A DNA stretch of 64,000 bases from Ephydatia muelleri (Eukaryota > Porifera > Demospongiae > Spongillida > Spongillidae). Made by a program: the position numbers and the translations under genes. The number at the start of each line of letters is the position of its first letter. The stretch's first letter is position 1. Below, piece after piece: positions 47,570-59,201 of the stretch. The stretch covers positions 10,061,625-10,125,624 of the forward strand of contig JABACO010000009.1 in the NCBI GenBank assembly GCA_013339895.1, read 5' to 3'. The notes under the pieces were generated by a model. The model was not told where the DNA came from, ran no database searches, and was given only the letters and a program-made list of their open reading frames with translations.

Positions 47570-49090
47570 ACCTTACATGGTGATATCAGACGAACAAACT
47601 TCTGACGAAGCATCTATTCTTTAATTGCACACATCAATACCATTGGTGCAAGCGTCACCGACGTGACCTAAAAAGGAATAGGTTCTCGTGGCGCCCGGTT
47701 GTTTCGAAGCGCTAAGGAATGTGCGCGAAATAATGAAGAGGCCGCTGCCTTGCCATGCACTGCACTGTTGCGGGTGTAAACCGTCCCTTTTTTTTTTTAA
47801 GGTGAAACAACTTTTTAATACAGCATCATTATAATATTATACAACACTGTAACTGTTCGTACCAAAAAGCCTCACTTACACTTTTGAGATTGTACTGTGG
47901 CATCAACAATCACCTGCAATATGGGTTCTTTTTTCCCCCAAAGGGGTTGGGTTTTTTTTCCTGAAGAGTGTGGGCCCGCTTCCTCTCAATATACGTAAAA
48001 AAAAGTAGTGACCCCTGCTCAGTTGTGTAAACATGCAAGTGAATTGTACATTGTACACTGTATGTGTGCAGCTGGTCTGACAATGACGTGCACAACACAT
48101 GTGATACCAGTGATATGATGTGTGAGAAGACATAGGAGTGTCAGCATTGAATAACGTGGCGCCCTGATTGAAGCAGTGCTTGAATTTCACTGTAGATAAT
48201 TTCTTGATCAGTGTTTTGATTTTTCCTACAATACTATAAATTCCTAGTGTTATTTCTGCGTTGTCATCTGTTACCACAAAGCTCCTTACAAGCAGTCTAA
48301 TCACAGCTGAGAAAAGCTAAAATATTTGCCTTTTCATCATGGCTGCCTTGATAACTGATAGTTCATATGATGTATGGAAGCAAGTATATGGTGGCTGGTG
48401 ATTAGCACACATGGATGGGAGGAGAGAAGTCGAAGGCAGTGCATGAAGTTAGTTAGCAGTAAGCAGTACGCCCATCATGAATGTTGAACATTAAATGGTA
48501 TGCATGTAACAAAATGTTTCCAAACCTACATCTCAGTATGCAGGACTAATTTTAATTCCAACACTTCAAACCCAAACCCTTGATGTCTTTGTCCACTCTT
48601 ATCTTATAAATTTAAATTTATACTTCATTCAGTACCTCTAGCATTTCTTCTTCTCCAGAACAGCTGCACCTAAATTTCCCTGTCCTTTGCCAGTTAATGT
48701 GGTCACACCAGACATGATCAGGGTGTGTACTTATGGAGAAATTAGTGGATGACTAGTGGAGAGCAGTTTGAGGCAATGATCTATTCTAATTTCAGTACTT
48801 CCAGACATCATTACCTGCTTGGCACACTGGCTCAGGAGACTGAAATAAAGGATGAAGTTGACAGCGTCATGATTTAACATCTGGTAAACAACAGTTTATT
48901 ATATATTTTATATATCAGCTTCTGTGATGCAACTGAACTAACACGTGTGATTGGATCACTAGTAGAGGTATGTCATCATCATGTGATAGTAGAATGTGCA
49001 GTCACATCTGAGCCTGCTCATGGCAGGCTGTTAGCAACAGAGGTTGATGTGTGTGGCATCTCTGAACATAAATATGATCCACATAAGGTG
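47570..49090. other. Duplicated non-actin sequence, copy 2
   Basis: Matches 32900-34440. The open stretch on the - strand (47903-48304: VTDDNAEITLGIYSIVGKIK) is kept here too. No complete gene is recognised. Confidence 0.5.
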
Positions 49091-49200
49091 GACAGGCCCA
49101 AGTCAGCTATACTTTCAGAAATCTATGGCTGGCTCAACCTCCATCTAGTGAGGGCCAATGCCATTGCCATACTCACCAGATGCATCTTGCATTAACTATA
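49090..49200 (+). mobile_element. RT-element 3' fragment R7
   Basis: RPKSAILSEIYGWLNLHLVR and ANAIAILTR; the end of the element, matching R1 but joined by deletion to the upstream block. Confidence 0.65.
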
Positions 49201-49309
49201 GGCTATGTTTACGTTTGTACGCCTGTATTGCCCTGTATTGTATCATTACATGTTATTCAATGAAATGATAATCATACATGGGCTGAGGGCACTGTGTAGA
49301 TGAACATTG

Positions 49310-50440
49310 GATGAAGATTTTATGGTTTTGAAAATCGATATGTGCAATGCGTTTAATTTTGGTGACACGTCAGGTCCTCTTGGATGAATGCAGTGCCTAC
49401 TTCCCTGAGCTGCTTCACTGGGTCTACTTCCCTGAGCTGCTTCACTGGGTCTACTTCCCTGAGCTGCTTCACTGGGTCTACTTCCCTGAGCTGCTTCACT
49501 GGGCTTTGTGGTGTTGTGGTCAGCATGCTATGGTCTATGTGTGAAGTTTGATGCACACAAACGTGCGGATGCTTCAAAATCGCTTTTACAGTTGGTGGAT
49601 GTAGGTGCTGTTGATCCACAGGTGGCTCTGCTTTTGCTTAGACAATGCGCTAGCTTCTACAAGTCAGTGCACCTTGCTAGATCAACCTCTCCAACCTTTA
49701 TTAGTGAAGCTTGCAATGATGTCCATCACTGTTTTTCAGAATGCATTGCGATAGACACACCTAATGTCGCATTGCAACAAGCCCAACTCAGCCTAAGCAG
49801 AGGGTCTTGGGCACCGTAGTCTTTCTATACATTCTTCAGCTACCTACATTTCATCTTTCAGTGTTTCTGGTGCCTGCTCTCCTTCTTGCAAGCATCTAGC
49901 TGCATCTGTCTAGCACGTTAATGAACATGTCCCTCCTGATGATGCCTTGAGTGAGTATTGGATCATCTTGATGGTCTGCAGCACCAGAGATCTTTGTCAC
50001 CATGCCTTAACATGTAGACACGGGGAACATGTGGTCTCACGTCACAAAAGACTCAGGGATGTCCTCTTCGAATCTTGCCGACGGGCTTGTCTGGGCCCTT
50101 GTGTTGAAGCAGGAAGTGGTCTGGGGCATGAAGGACATTGAACAGTCATCCTCATCCCTCATTGGGATTTGGGCAAACCAGCAGCCTTTGATCTGACAGG
50201 CTAAATTCAAGTACATTAGTGGAAGTGAGTGTGATGGTTGGATCTACAGTTCTGGCAGTCGAGGTGCACAAGCACAGTTCCAATGATGCCAAATGCTCAG
50301 AGCTTGGCTGGTCGTGTATCTCCATTGCAGTTGAGGCTGATGGCTTTTGGGGTGCAGAAGCCATGCAGACTTTGTCACGCATTGAAACTCGCCTAGCCAC
50401 TAGAGGAAACTGTCAGGCCATCTGTCAATTATGTGACATC
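49310..50440 (+). mobile_element. RT-element copy R8
   Basis: Duplicate of R2 with a different pattern of decay. The RT core between 49505 and 49540 is deleted, including the YIDD segment. Remaining parts include CQWLDECSAYFPELLHW-like sequence, a linker (LLQLVDVGAVDPQVALLLLR), a zinc-motif remnant (HHALTCRHGEHVVS) and the C-terminal NDAKCSELGWSCISIAVE. It contains four copies of an in-frame 27-bp repeat. Confidence 0.72.
49397..49504 (+). repeat. 27-bp in-frame repeat within R8
   Basis: Four copies of CTACTTCCCTGAGCTGCTTC plus ACTGGGT, encoding YFPELLHWV repeated. R2 has one copy at the same place. Confidence 0.92.
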
Positions 50441-50680
50441 ACACACCCACCTTGCAGCTCATGCTGCGGAGGTATTTAACTCATGTGTTGCTCCTTCTGA
50501 AACAATTTCACTGGACTCCATCCGAACTTCCCCTTTGGGGCAAAAGGCACTACTATCATCAAAATTGGATGATTTACAATTTCACCCCTATTCAACTTGT
50601 CCTCCATGGCTGTCTGCTGTGGAACTGGTGCCGAGGAGTGAATTGAATTGTAACTCTTCAATGGAGTCTGATAGTTTCTT
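50430..50680 (+). mobile_element. RT-element internal fragment R9
   Basis: HTHLAAHAAEVFNSCVAPSE, TISLDSIRTSPLGQKAL and FHPYSTCPPWLSAVE; the linker part of the element, near-identical to 53230-53400. Confidence 0.65.
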
Positions 50681-52115
50681 TTGGTTTGGACTGTTATCCT
50701 TCAGTGAACTGACTGATAAGGTATTACAATCTGCAATACAACTATTATACAGAGAAATTACATTATCCAAATGTAGTGTAGCTTGCGCACTTCTACCTGT
50801 GCAAAAGGATGCTATATAGGCTGCTGAAGAGTGATCAGCTAGTGAGCGGAGCCCCAATCCTCCTCTACGCAGACTCATTTTAGCTTGCTTCCAAGCAGTA
50901 TCCGAAGTATCCAAGCCAGCGCAGTTTGCAAAGGAGCGGAGAATATCAGCATCGTAGTGCTGCATGGCATTCAGGATAAGGTGACCCTGGCAATGTGGAT
51001 CAGCTTGAAAAACCAGAGCAGAGACACAACAGGGCCAATGCAACTTGTGGGTCTATACTGCCACTTTCTTCAAGAGTGGACAGAAGAACTAGGGCAGACC
51101 AGTGCTTTTTAGAAAAGAATTGCCTGCAATATTCAGAGTCACCAATTGGAGCTCCAAGTAACTCTAGGTGATATGTGTTGGAGGTCTGAATTGCACTGGG
51201 AAAGGAATAGAGGTCTTCGGCTCCATACAGTTCACACTTTTTGAGGTTTATGTTAAACCCAAGTGCTGGCCTTGTGAGCTAACTATATTCAAAGCTCTCA
51301 GCACAGAGGCTGATTTGCCTGCCAGTGAGCCATCATCCAAATACCAAGCATTATGTGGATGATGGCCCACTGGCAGGCAAATCAGCCTCTGTGCTGAGAG
51401 CTTTGAATATAGTTAGCTCACAAGGCCAGCACTTGGGTTTAACATAGACCTCAAAAAGTGTGAACATCATCAGCGCAGTGTAGATCTTGGTTACTATTCG
51501 TTGGAGGACAAGAGTAAATAGAAAGGGGCCAAGGGGATCCCCCTGCTGGACTCCCACCTGTGAGGTGAGTATCCCCAGTTGGTGCCATAGGAGTGGGTGC
51601 TGGCTGTAACACCACGAAGTCCATGCAAGTAATTCCGGGAAGTGCTGGGCACAGTTATCAAGAACGGCTTGTCGTGACACCAGATTAAAGGCATTAGTCA
51701 TGTCAACTTTGAGTACTACAAAAGTCCTTATCAGAACAATGGTCCTCGGTGCAACTGAGGAGGTGGTGGACCATTTTTTCAGCAACCTGCAGGCAGGCTC
51801 CCAATTACAAAGGTTGAAAGAAGTGTCCGCCGCTTTAACTCTGATGAGATGGCATATACATTTGCTGGTGATCCTTCTCAGCACCTCACCTACCGCAATG
51901 GGGCGAACATCAGATGGACCCATTTGGTTTGTTCTTTGAAAGAGCAGTCAAGCTTGCTGCAGAGTGGAAGATAGCCAACTCCTGTGGAGCTTTAGCAGCT
52001 GCTAGAACGTTTATGACATGCCGCAAGGAAGTAGAGATAGGTGCTAACCTGATGATGTTAAATCTGGCATGCTTTCCAATATAGGCCTTCACGTGCAAGA
52101 GATTATGCATGCTCA
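50590..52115 (-). mobile_element. RT-element copy R10 with palindromic inversion
   Basis: On the - strand in order: 51923-52116 (IRLAPISTSLRHVINVLAAA), RPIAVGEVLRRITSKCICHL, KVDMTNAFNLVSRQAVLDNC and VGVQQGDPLGPFLFTLVLQ. Then an inverted duplication of the active-site region (51230-51465), the true-orientation WYLDDGSLAGKSASVLRALN, and the linker (AMQHYDADILRSFANCAGLD, MSLRRGGLGLRSLADHSSAA). Frameshifts and the inversion make it inactive. Confidence 0.75.
51230..51465. repeat. Long near-perfect palindrome (110-bp arms, 16-bp centre)
   Basis: Left arm 51230-51339 and right arm 51356-51465 are reverse complements with only two mismatches seen. Each arm spells the RT stretch DDG(S/P)LAGKSASVLRALNIVS, once per strand. 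Confidence 0.93.
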
Positions 52116-52289
52116 AGTTGTGGGTGAAGCGATGAGATTGGTGTTATAGCCAGCATCCATTTTTGTGGCACACGATGGGGAATTTGACATCAGAGTGTGG
52201 TGTCCAACAAGGTGACCCTCTTGGCCCCCTCTTGTTCTCCTTGGTGCTGAACATTCTGGTGGCTGAAATTGCATCTGATGCCGGCTGTG

Positions 52290-52535
52290 CCCATCTCTTG
52301 TATCGTGCATGGTACATGGATGATGGGGTTGTGCCCATCTCTTGTGGTACATGGATGATGAGGTTGTGTCCATCTCTTGTATCATGCATGGTACATGGAT
52401 GATGAGGTTGTGTCCATCTCTTGTATCATGCATGGTACATGGATGATGGGGTTGTGTCCATCTCTTGTGGTACATGGATGATGAGGTTGTGTCCATCTCT
52501 TGTATCATGCATGGTACATGGATGATGGGGTTGTG
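52290..52535 (+). repeat. Minisatellite of the RT YMDD motif
   Basis: Six or so copies of units built from CATGGTACATGGATGATGRGGT and TGTGTCCATCTCTTGTATCATG, some shortened. Each carries TACATGGATGAT, which in the RT frame codes YMDD. Not all copies are in the same frame. Confidence 0.88.
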
Positions 52536-53089
52536 GCTGGTGCCAGCACAGAGGTAAGAAGAGTGCTTGCCATTCTAGAAGACAGGGGTCCTTCCTTGGG
52601 CCTCCATGTCAACATACCTAAATGCGAAGTTTTTTGTCATGGTGACCTAAGCCTATTCCCACCATCGATAAAGCAGTCCCACCAGCCCAACTTTGAAATC
52701 ATAGGGATCCCCATTGGTGACCTTGATTTTTGCACCAGCTATATTTCACAGAAGCATAACTTAGCTAAACAACTCATGCTACAGCTCGAGGAAGTAGGCT
52801 CACATGACCCTCAAGTAGCACTAATGCTCCTCCCACTTGTAGTGGCTTCTGTAAGCTAGCCCATCTGGCTCGGGCTACACCTCCATCCCTCTCCCTCAAG
52901 GCACTTGAGCTTTTTGACATTGATGTTAGAAACTGCCTGTCTCAGAGTTCATCAGCAGACATGACAGACCTCTCCTGGAAACAGGCCCAGCTGAGCCTCA
53001 GTAGAGGTGGCTTGGGTCTGCAGTCTCTCATGCTTCATGCACCAGCTGCTTATATTGCCTCTGTTTGTTCATCTGGGTATGGCCACTAA

Positions 53090-53252
53090 TCACACACCCA
53101 CCTTGCAGCTCATGCTGTGGAGACACACCCACCCACACACCCACCTTGCAGCTCATGCTGTGGAGACACACCCACCCACACACCCACCTTGCAGCTCATG
53201 CTGTGGAGACACACCCACCCACACACCCACCTTGCAGCTCATGCTGTGGAGA
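53090..53252 (+). repeat. 43-bp minisatellite in R11
   Basis: About four copies of CACCTTGCAGCTCATGCTGT plus GGAGACACACCCACCCACACACC. Derived from the HTHLAAHA coding segment that is single-copy in R9. Confidence 0.9.
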
Positions 53253-53554
53253 TATTTAACTCATGTGTTGCTCCTTCTGAAACTATTTCACTGGACTCCA
53301 TCCTAACTTCCCCTTTGGGGCAAAAGGCACTATCATTAAAATTGGATGATTTACAATTTCATCCCTATTCAGCTTGTCCTCCGTGGCTGATAGGGCGCGC
53401 CTACTATCCACCTCTGCCCCTCATTCTTCATCATGGCTTTCAGTTGTCCCCTCAGAAGGTTTTGACCTCCACTTTAAACCAGATCAATACCATGTTGCTC
53501 TCAGATGGTGGCTTGGCTTAGACACTTCAGGTGGCTCACGGTGTTCCCTTTGCC

Positions 53555-53692
53555 CAGATACCATCCTGGATCCCATAGGCCACCATGTCCAGACTCCATC
53601 CTGGATCCCCTAGGCCACCATGTCCAGACTCCATCATGGATCCCCTAGGTCACCATGTCCAGACTCCATCCTGGATCCCCTAGGCCACCATG
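53555..53692 (+). repeat. 35-bp minisatellite in R11
   Basis: About four copies of CACCATGTCCAGACTCCATC plus CTGGATCCCCTAGGC, derived from the ILDPLGHH zinc-motif coding segment. Confidence 0.9.
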
Positions 53693-54489
53693 CTACCACT
53701 TGCAAACAAGGGGGAGATGTTGTGCATTGTTTTTGCTGATTCTTGTCGTTTGGCATACTTAAGTGTCAAAGTTGTAACCTGACCCCAGATCATGACCACT
53801 CAAGACTGGCAGATGTTCTTGTCCACAACTGGTCTCTAGGCAAGCCAGCAGCATTTGACTTTTCAGTGACCTCACCGCTTGATTCACTTAACTTGTCGGA
53901 AGCGGGAGTCCTCTGAGATAAGGAAGCACAACAGTAATGATGGCAAGTGTGGAGATCTAGGATGGGTTTGTATCACTTTAGTTGTTGAGACTTATGGTGC
54001 GTGGGGTCAAGAGGCTGTGAAGAGTTTTACTCAGTTGGCCTCACGGCTGGCGATCACCTGCTCCAAGCCAAAGTCTGTCATCACACATGACCTATATGGC
54101 AGACTAAACACCTGCCTTGTGCAATCAGTAGCATCGGCCATCCTTAGTAGGATTGAGGCCCCCCCCCCCTTTGAACTGTTCTCTATTTCTTGCTTGCTAT
54201 TTTGTCTTATACATTATTATTATAATACTTATAATTCAACATTACAGGGAATACACAAAACAAAAGTAGTATCATTATTACAGTTTTAAGCTACACAATG
54301 TTACTACACAAAAAAAAAAAAACGATACACTGGAACGGAGAAGGTGAGGCGACTAACATCCAGTTGCCATCGAACGGGACAGCAGAGCTCTGGCATTCGC
54401 TCTAACTAGGACCAGGTATTATTATTAATAATAATAATAATAATAATAATTCTAATTATAATAACATTATAATAATCAGGATACAAGAA

Positions 54490-55150
54490 TACACTAATGA
54501 GAATACTCAAGAAGGGGAGCACGGGCACATCTGAGGAGGATGGCTCTTGCATTCTGTCTCATCAGTGTGACAGCCAGCAGACAGTACATTTGGCACAGTG
54601 CCTCAGTTTCACAGATTCCCACTTGCATAGCTAGCCTCTTGCTCAATCTAGAGTAGCATTCTTTGGCTTCACATCCCCAACCACCATAGACTTCCACCAC
54701 TAATGGAATACATGTCCAGCCCAACCTTGCACACATCTGATCATTCTTGGCATGCTTTTCAATCTCACCAACCTCTGCAGAGTTGCCTGAAGCCAAACTC
54801 GCTTCCAGAATCAAGTCCGTATTAAGCGGATGAATGACTTTCAGGTCAAAAGCTGCAGGGTTGGAGAGGGACCAGTTTGGCACCAGCACATCAGCTGGCC
54901 TAGAAAAGTCTATGCCTGGACCTTTCTCCAGTTGAGGAGATAAGCATGCTTTGGAGCACAGGTTGGCAACACAGTCTCTCAGCTTATTGTGCCGTGCAAT
55001 GACATCCCCTCCAGAACGACATGTAAGGGCGTGGTGGCAATCTGGATCAAGGGCACTTGAGCAGAAGGGACATTTACTGTCAGCTGAGAAGACAGGTAGA
55101 CCTAGCCACCATTTTAATAGGACTTGCATCTCTTGAGGCTCCAAAGCTAA
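54490..55150 (-). mobile_element. RT-element C-terminal domain R12, open frame
   Basis: An uninterrupted frame of about 216 codons. It has KWWLGLPVFSADSKCPFCSS, ALDPDCHHALTCRSGGDVIA, RHNKLRD, SRPADVLVPNWSLSNPAAFD, EIEKHAKNDQMCARLGWTCI, VEVYGGWGCEAK and LRCARAPLLE. The CxxC...HH...C set is a zinc-binding pattern. RPADVL...AAFD resembles the spaced acidic residues of a restriction-like endonuclease (inference). The best-preserved tail in the window. An (ATT/AAT)n run follows at 54420-54450. Confidence 0.75.
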
Positions 55151-55249
55151 TAATAATAATAATATGCTCTCTCAATTATAGTAACTTTCAATAATCAAAC
55201 ACCATGAATACATTACATAGAAAAATTCAAACAATATCCTGGAAGCCAA

Positions 55250-55960
55250 GGGAGGGAGCACATCTTGCCAACAAGGCTCTAGCCACAGCCCGAACCAGGG
55301 TGAAGTTCAGCCTGCTGTATAGCTCTGTGAGCACCTTACTTTTGTGAGAAAGTAGATTGGGCTTCCCTACCCCAGTTTCCATAAGTCTCTACCGCAAATG
55401 GGATACACACCCAACCCAGCTCTGAACACTTTGGGTCGTTTGCTCTGTGCTTCCTGACCTCCGCCTCCTCCGCTGCAGCCCCTTCAGACAAGCTTGCTGC
55501 TGTTAGGATAGAGGGGATTAAGGGAGAGGTCACTGTGATGTCGAGGGCAGCATGTTTCCCTCTCTCCCAATTGAGAACAAGTACATCCGCTGGCCGGGTG
55601 CGGCTTAAGTCGGGTGTAATGCCACTGCCCAACTCTACTCTCACTCCAAGATGGGCACAATGGCAAAACTCAACAATCACGTTACACAGATGGTTGTGGC
55701 GGGTAACGACATCACCACCCCGTTTACAGGTAGTAGCGTGGCTGCCAAGGCGGTCAAGAGCTAAGCCAGGACACAGAGAGCACGAGGAGCCTCTAGCTGT
55801 GTCTATCCCTAGCCACCATTGGATGGAAATTTGCAGTTCATTAGGGTCAAGGTGCAGGTCGAGGCCAGGAGAAGGTGTGACCAGTAGCCAGGATGCATGA
55901 TAATGCTCTCGCTCTCGATATAATCTGTACAATCGGCTGTTGAGCAAAGAAAGCACTGTT
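55250..55960 (-). mobile_element. RT-element C-terminal domain R13
   Basis: Open frame 55336-55956: SPGLDLHLDPNELQISIQWW, CSLCPGLALDRLGSHATTCK, GGDVVTRHNHLC, TRPADVLVLNWERGKHAALD, VRKHRANDPKCSELGWVCIP and VETYGNWGREAQ. A frameshift then leads to a tail with LYSRLNFTLVRAVARALLAR at 55260-55330. One zinc-motif His is replaced (GSHA). Confidence 0.75.
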
Positions 55961-56195
55961 CAAATGAAGCCAAATGTGATGAACTGGCTTGGGTCTGTGT
56001 ACCATTGGTGGTGGAATCATATGGAGCTTGGGGAAAGGTGGCTTTGGAGTCTATCTCCCAGCTAGCGTCACGTTTAGCCACTTGCTCCTCAAAGGCAAAG
56101 TCAGTGGTCCTTACTGAACTCTATGGGCGTCTGAATCTCCGACCTAATGCCATTGCCATCCTTTCTCGTAGTATATATCCTTGTGATGTAATGTA
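55955..56195 (+). mobile_element. RT-element 3' fragment R14
   Basis: EAKCDELAWVCVPLVVESYG, AWGKVALESISQLASRLAT and LTELYGRLNLRPNAIAILSR. A tail on the opposite strand, abutting R13 head to head. Confidence 0.7.
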
Positions 56196-56439
56196 GGTAT
56201 AGTTATCATTTTGTATACTTTGTGTATTCCCTGTAACGTTATAATAATAATCTTTTTCAAAAAAATAATAGTTTGAGACATCGGTATCGGGTGTAGTAAA
56301 CTCCTTATCATAGGATGAGTTTTTTGTTTGATCATTGTTTATGTTTTAGTGTTTTAGTGGGGCAGCTGCTGAGAAAAGGGTTAATACAAGTATAAAAATA
56401 AGGTTGTGTCTGTTACATCAATGCTCAACCCCCCTGATC

Positions 56440-56770
56440 CTAACTGAAGTGGGAGTTAACAGCTGGTGCTGCTGCCCAGGCCACTGAGTTGAGCAAACAC
56501 AAAGCCAATGATCCCAAGTGCATCTAACTTTGGTTGGGGGGGTGCATTCCCATGGTGATTGAGTCCTATGGAGCTTGGGGGATTGAGGCGCCACCCCTTT
56601 ACTCAACAGTTGCATCATGGCTTGCCATCACCATCAGTGAACCAAAGCCTGCTGTCCTGCACATCTACAGCCAGGTGAACTTGCTGCTAGTCCAAGCCAA
56701 TGCAACAGCCATCCTTAGTAGAACCCATCCTTAGTAGAACCCATCCTTAGTAGAACCCATCCTTAATAGA
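56440..56770 (+). mobile_element. RT-element 3' fragment R15 (duplicate of R4)
   Basis: Near-identical to 37690-37990. The final CCATCCTTAGTAGAACC unit is repeated three or four times here against twice in R4. Confidence 0.72.
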
Positions 56771-56949
56771 ACCCAAATTTATATTTTTATACATAAACTA
56801 AACAGCCTTTATTAGAATAATTTACTTAAAAATAAAAATAATAAATAATAACAGATTAAGAGACATTTTGGTGGAGTACTGTCACCTTGCATATGTTACC
56901 TGTGAGATAGAGATGGGAAGTGGGTGGGGATGAGAGAAGAGCAGGAGAT

Positions 56950-57300
56950 GTCCTGATTCCTAATTGGCCATAAGGCAAGCCAGCTGTACTTGGCCTTACT
57001 GTTGCATCACCGCTCAATGTTGGTATTTTATCTGAAGCGAGTGTGACAGCTGGGTCAACAGCTTGTGCAGCAGACTAAGAAAACACATTGCAAATGACCC
57101 CACAGTGCAATGAGCTAGGTTGGGTCTGTATCTCCCTTGCAGTTGAGCATTATGGGTGTTGGGGATCGGAAGCCAAAAGCAAACACTATCCCAACTTGAA
57201 ACATGTCTAGCTTCTCAGCTGCAACTCTATGACAAACTCTGGTAAGGGCAAATGCTAGAGCTCTGCCAGCAAGTAATGATGGTCCAGGTGATGAATTCTT
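56950..57300 (+). mobile_element. RT-element 3' fragment R16 (duplicate of R5)
   Basis: Near-identical to 38150-38540 with small deletions; it leads into the 3' flank of actin C2 as R5 leads into C1. Confidence 0.68.
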
Positions 57301-57553
57301 CATAAAGGATTTAGTGCTTGTGTCTCATTATATATCTATATCAAATAAATAAGTAATAATTATTCATTTCTGATTTTAGTTAGTTACATCAATTATTTAT
57401 TCATGCCATAATTTCTTCCCACATAATTATTATTCAAAAGTTAATTAGCAAGCTGGATTTAAAAGGAATTGCACATTGATTGTGGGACACTATATCTATA
57501 TCTGTGCAGTATCAGTATGATAGCACAGTAGTCTATACACACATGCAACGTGC

Positions 57554-57602
57554 TTAGCAGCACTTCCTGTGGACAATGGAGGGACCAGACTCATCGTACT
57601 CC

Positions 57603-57634
<32 letters not shown>

Positions 57635-58749
57635 CAGGGAGGCCATAATGGAGCCACCAATCCAGACACTGTGCCTGCGCTCAGGAGGAGCGATGACCTT
57701 GACATTCATGATGGGTGGGGCCAGGGCAGTGAGCTCCTTCTGTATCCTGTCGGCCATGCCAGGGAACATGGTGTTACCTCCGGTCAGGACGATGTTAGAA
57801 TACAGGACCTTCCTGAATCTGATGTCCACATTACATCTCAAAAAGGAGCTATAGATATTATCGCATATACCTGCACAGGAAAGGCCAATGAAGGAAGGCT
57901 GAAACAATGGCTCTGGACATTGAAACTGCTCCCTCCCAACGGTGATATGCTCGCCATTGGGAAGCTCGTAGCTCTTCTCCATGCTGGAGCTCTGGGCAGC
58001 AGTGTGCATCTCCTGCTCAAAGTCCAGGGCCACATAGCACAGCTTCTCCTTGATGTCACAAGCTATTTCGTAGTCAGCAGTGCTTGTGAAACTGTAGCCA
58101 CGTTCTGTTAGAATCTTGGCCATGTAGGTCACGGCCAGCTATATCCAGACAAAAGATGGCATGGGGAAGGGCCTTACCATCATAGACAGGTACCACATGT
58201 GAGACAGCATCACCGGAGTCCACCACCACACCAGTGGTACGTCCAGATGCATACAGAGCCAACGGAGAAGTCATGGCAGCGTACATTTGTGGGACATTGA
58301 AGGTCTCAAACATGATCTGGGTCATCTTTTCCCGGTTGGCCTTTGGGTTAAGAGGGGCCTCAGTCAGGAGGACTGGGTGTTCCTCTGGGGCCACCTGAAG
58401 CTCATTGTAGAAGGTGTGGTGCCAGATCTGTAAAAGGCATGTCATTCATTGCTTCCTTTCCCTCTACATACAGTCGTTGTCCCTCACGCCAAAACAGTTA
58501 CCTTCTCCATATCGTCCCACTTGGTAACAATTCCATGCTCGATATAGGATACCACATGCCGAGGACACCTCTTTTCCTCTTGGCCTCGTCCCCAATGTAG
58601 CAGTCCTTCAGATCCAGTTCTTGTTTACGAGGTCTCCCCACGATGAAGGGGAAGACTGCTTTCGGAGCATCATCGCCGGCAAAGCCAGCCTTGCACGTTC
58701 CGGTGCCGTTGTCAATTACTATTGCATCGCGAGCTGTTGGTTCCGTCAT
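57554..58749 (-). pseudogene. Actin C2 (type C pseudogene)
   Basis: Exon 1 is about 58502-58749 (ATG at 58749) and exon 2 about 57554-58427. Exon 1 has an in-frame 12-bp loss ([12 protein letters not shown]) and a 2-bp insertion near 58543 that shifts the frame after WYPI. Exon 2 has an 8-bp deletion near 58125 (GRDLT region) and an in-frame 6-bp insertion ([12 protein letters not shown]). Frame is broken twice, so it is a pseudogene. The remainder is close to C1. Confidence 0.87.
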
Positions 58750-58805
58750 CTAGCGGCTAGAGCTGGACCATTAACGGTTTCTCATTTACATGTACATGTA
58801 ACGGT

Positions 58806-58862
58806 TTACATGGTCTCGTACCCAGACCCAAAGTTATGTGAATGTTGGGTCTGGGTACGAAA
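58806..58862. mobile_element. Short foldback MITE relative upstream of actin C2
   Basis: CTCGTACCCAGACCCA and TGGGTCTGGGTACGA are inverted repeats around a 16-base loop. The termini match those of the outer MITE at 14969. Confidence 0.7.
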
Positions 58863-59120
58863 ATATGGCTTGCACATCATTCAATTATGTGCTGGTTTCA
58901 AGTCATCAGAAGCGTTGGCGTAAATAGTTGCGTCAGGAAACGTTAATAATCTTAATTTTTTTTTCTACTTATCAGAACTACCCGATAATATCTATGCAGA
59001 TTGCAATCGACACTTGACCTCTTGATTATAACAATACTTTATTTATTTTATGGTATTGTTATCATTATGTGCATCACAAACACCGCAATACGATGACAGC
59101 ACAGTGCACATGCAACGTGC

Positions 59121-59169
59121 TTAGAAGCACTTCCTGTGGACAATGGAGGGACCAGACTCATCGTACTCC

Positions 59170-59201
<32 letters not shown>

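Larger units (their letters stand above)
52150..54175 (+). mobile_element. RT-element copy R11 (longest + copy)
   Basis: From SECGVQQGDPLGPLLFSLVL through AWYMDDGVV (catalytic YMDD at about 52315, then repeated), VRRVLAILEDRGPSLGLHVN, HNLAKQLMLQLEEVGSHDPQ, LSWKQAQLSLSRGGLGLQSL and a linker. The C-terminal domain is degenerate (LDPIGHHV, KPAAFDFSVTSPLDSL, CGDLGWVCITLVVETYGAWG, LYGRLNTCLVQSVASAILSR). Three separate tandem arrays interrupt it. Frameshifted; inactive. Confidence 0.75.
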
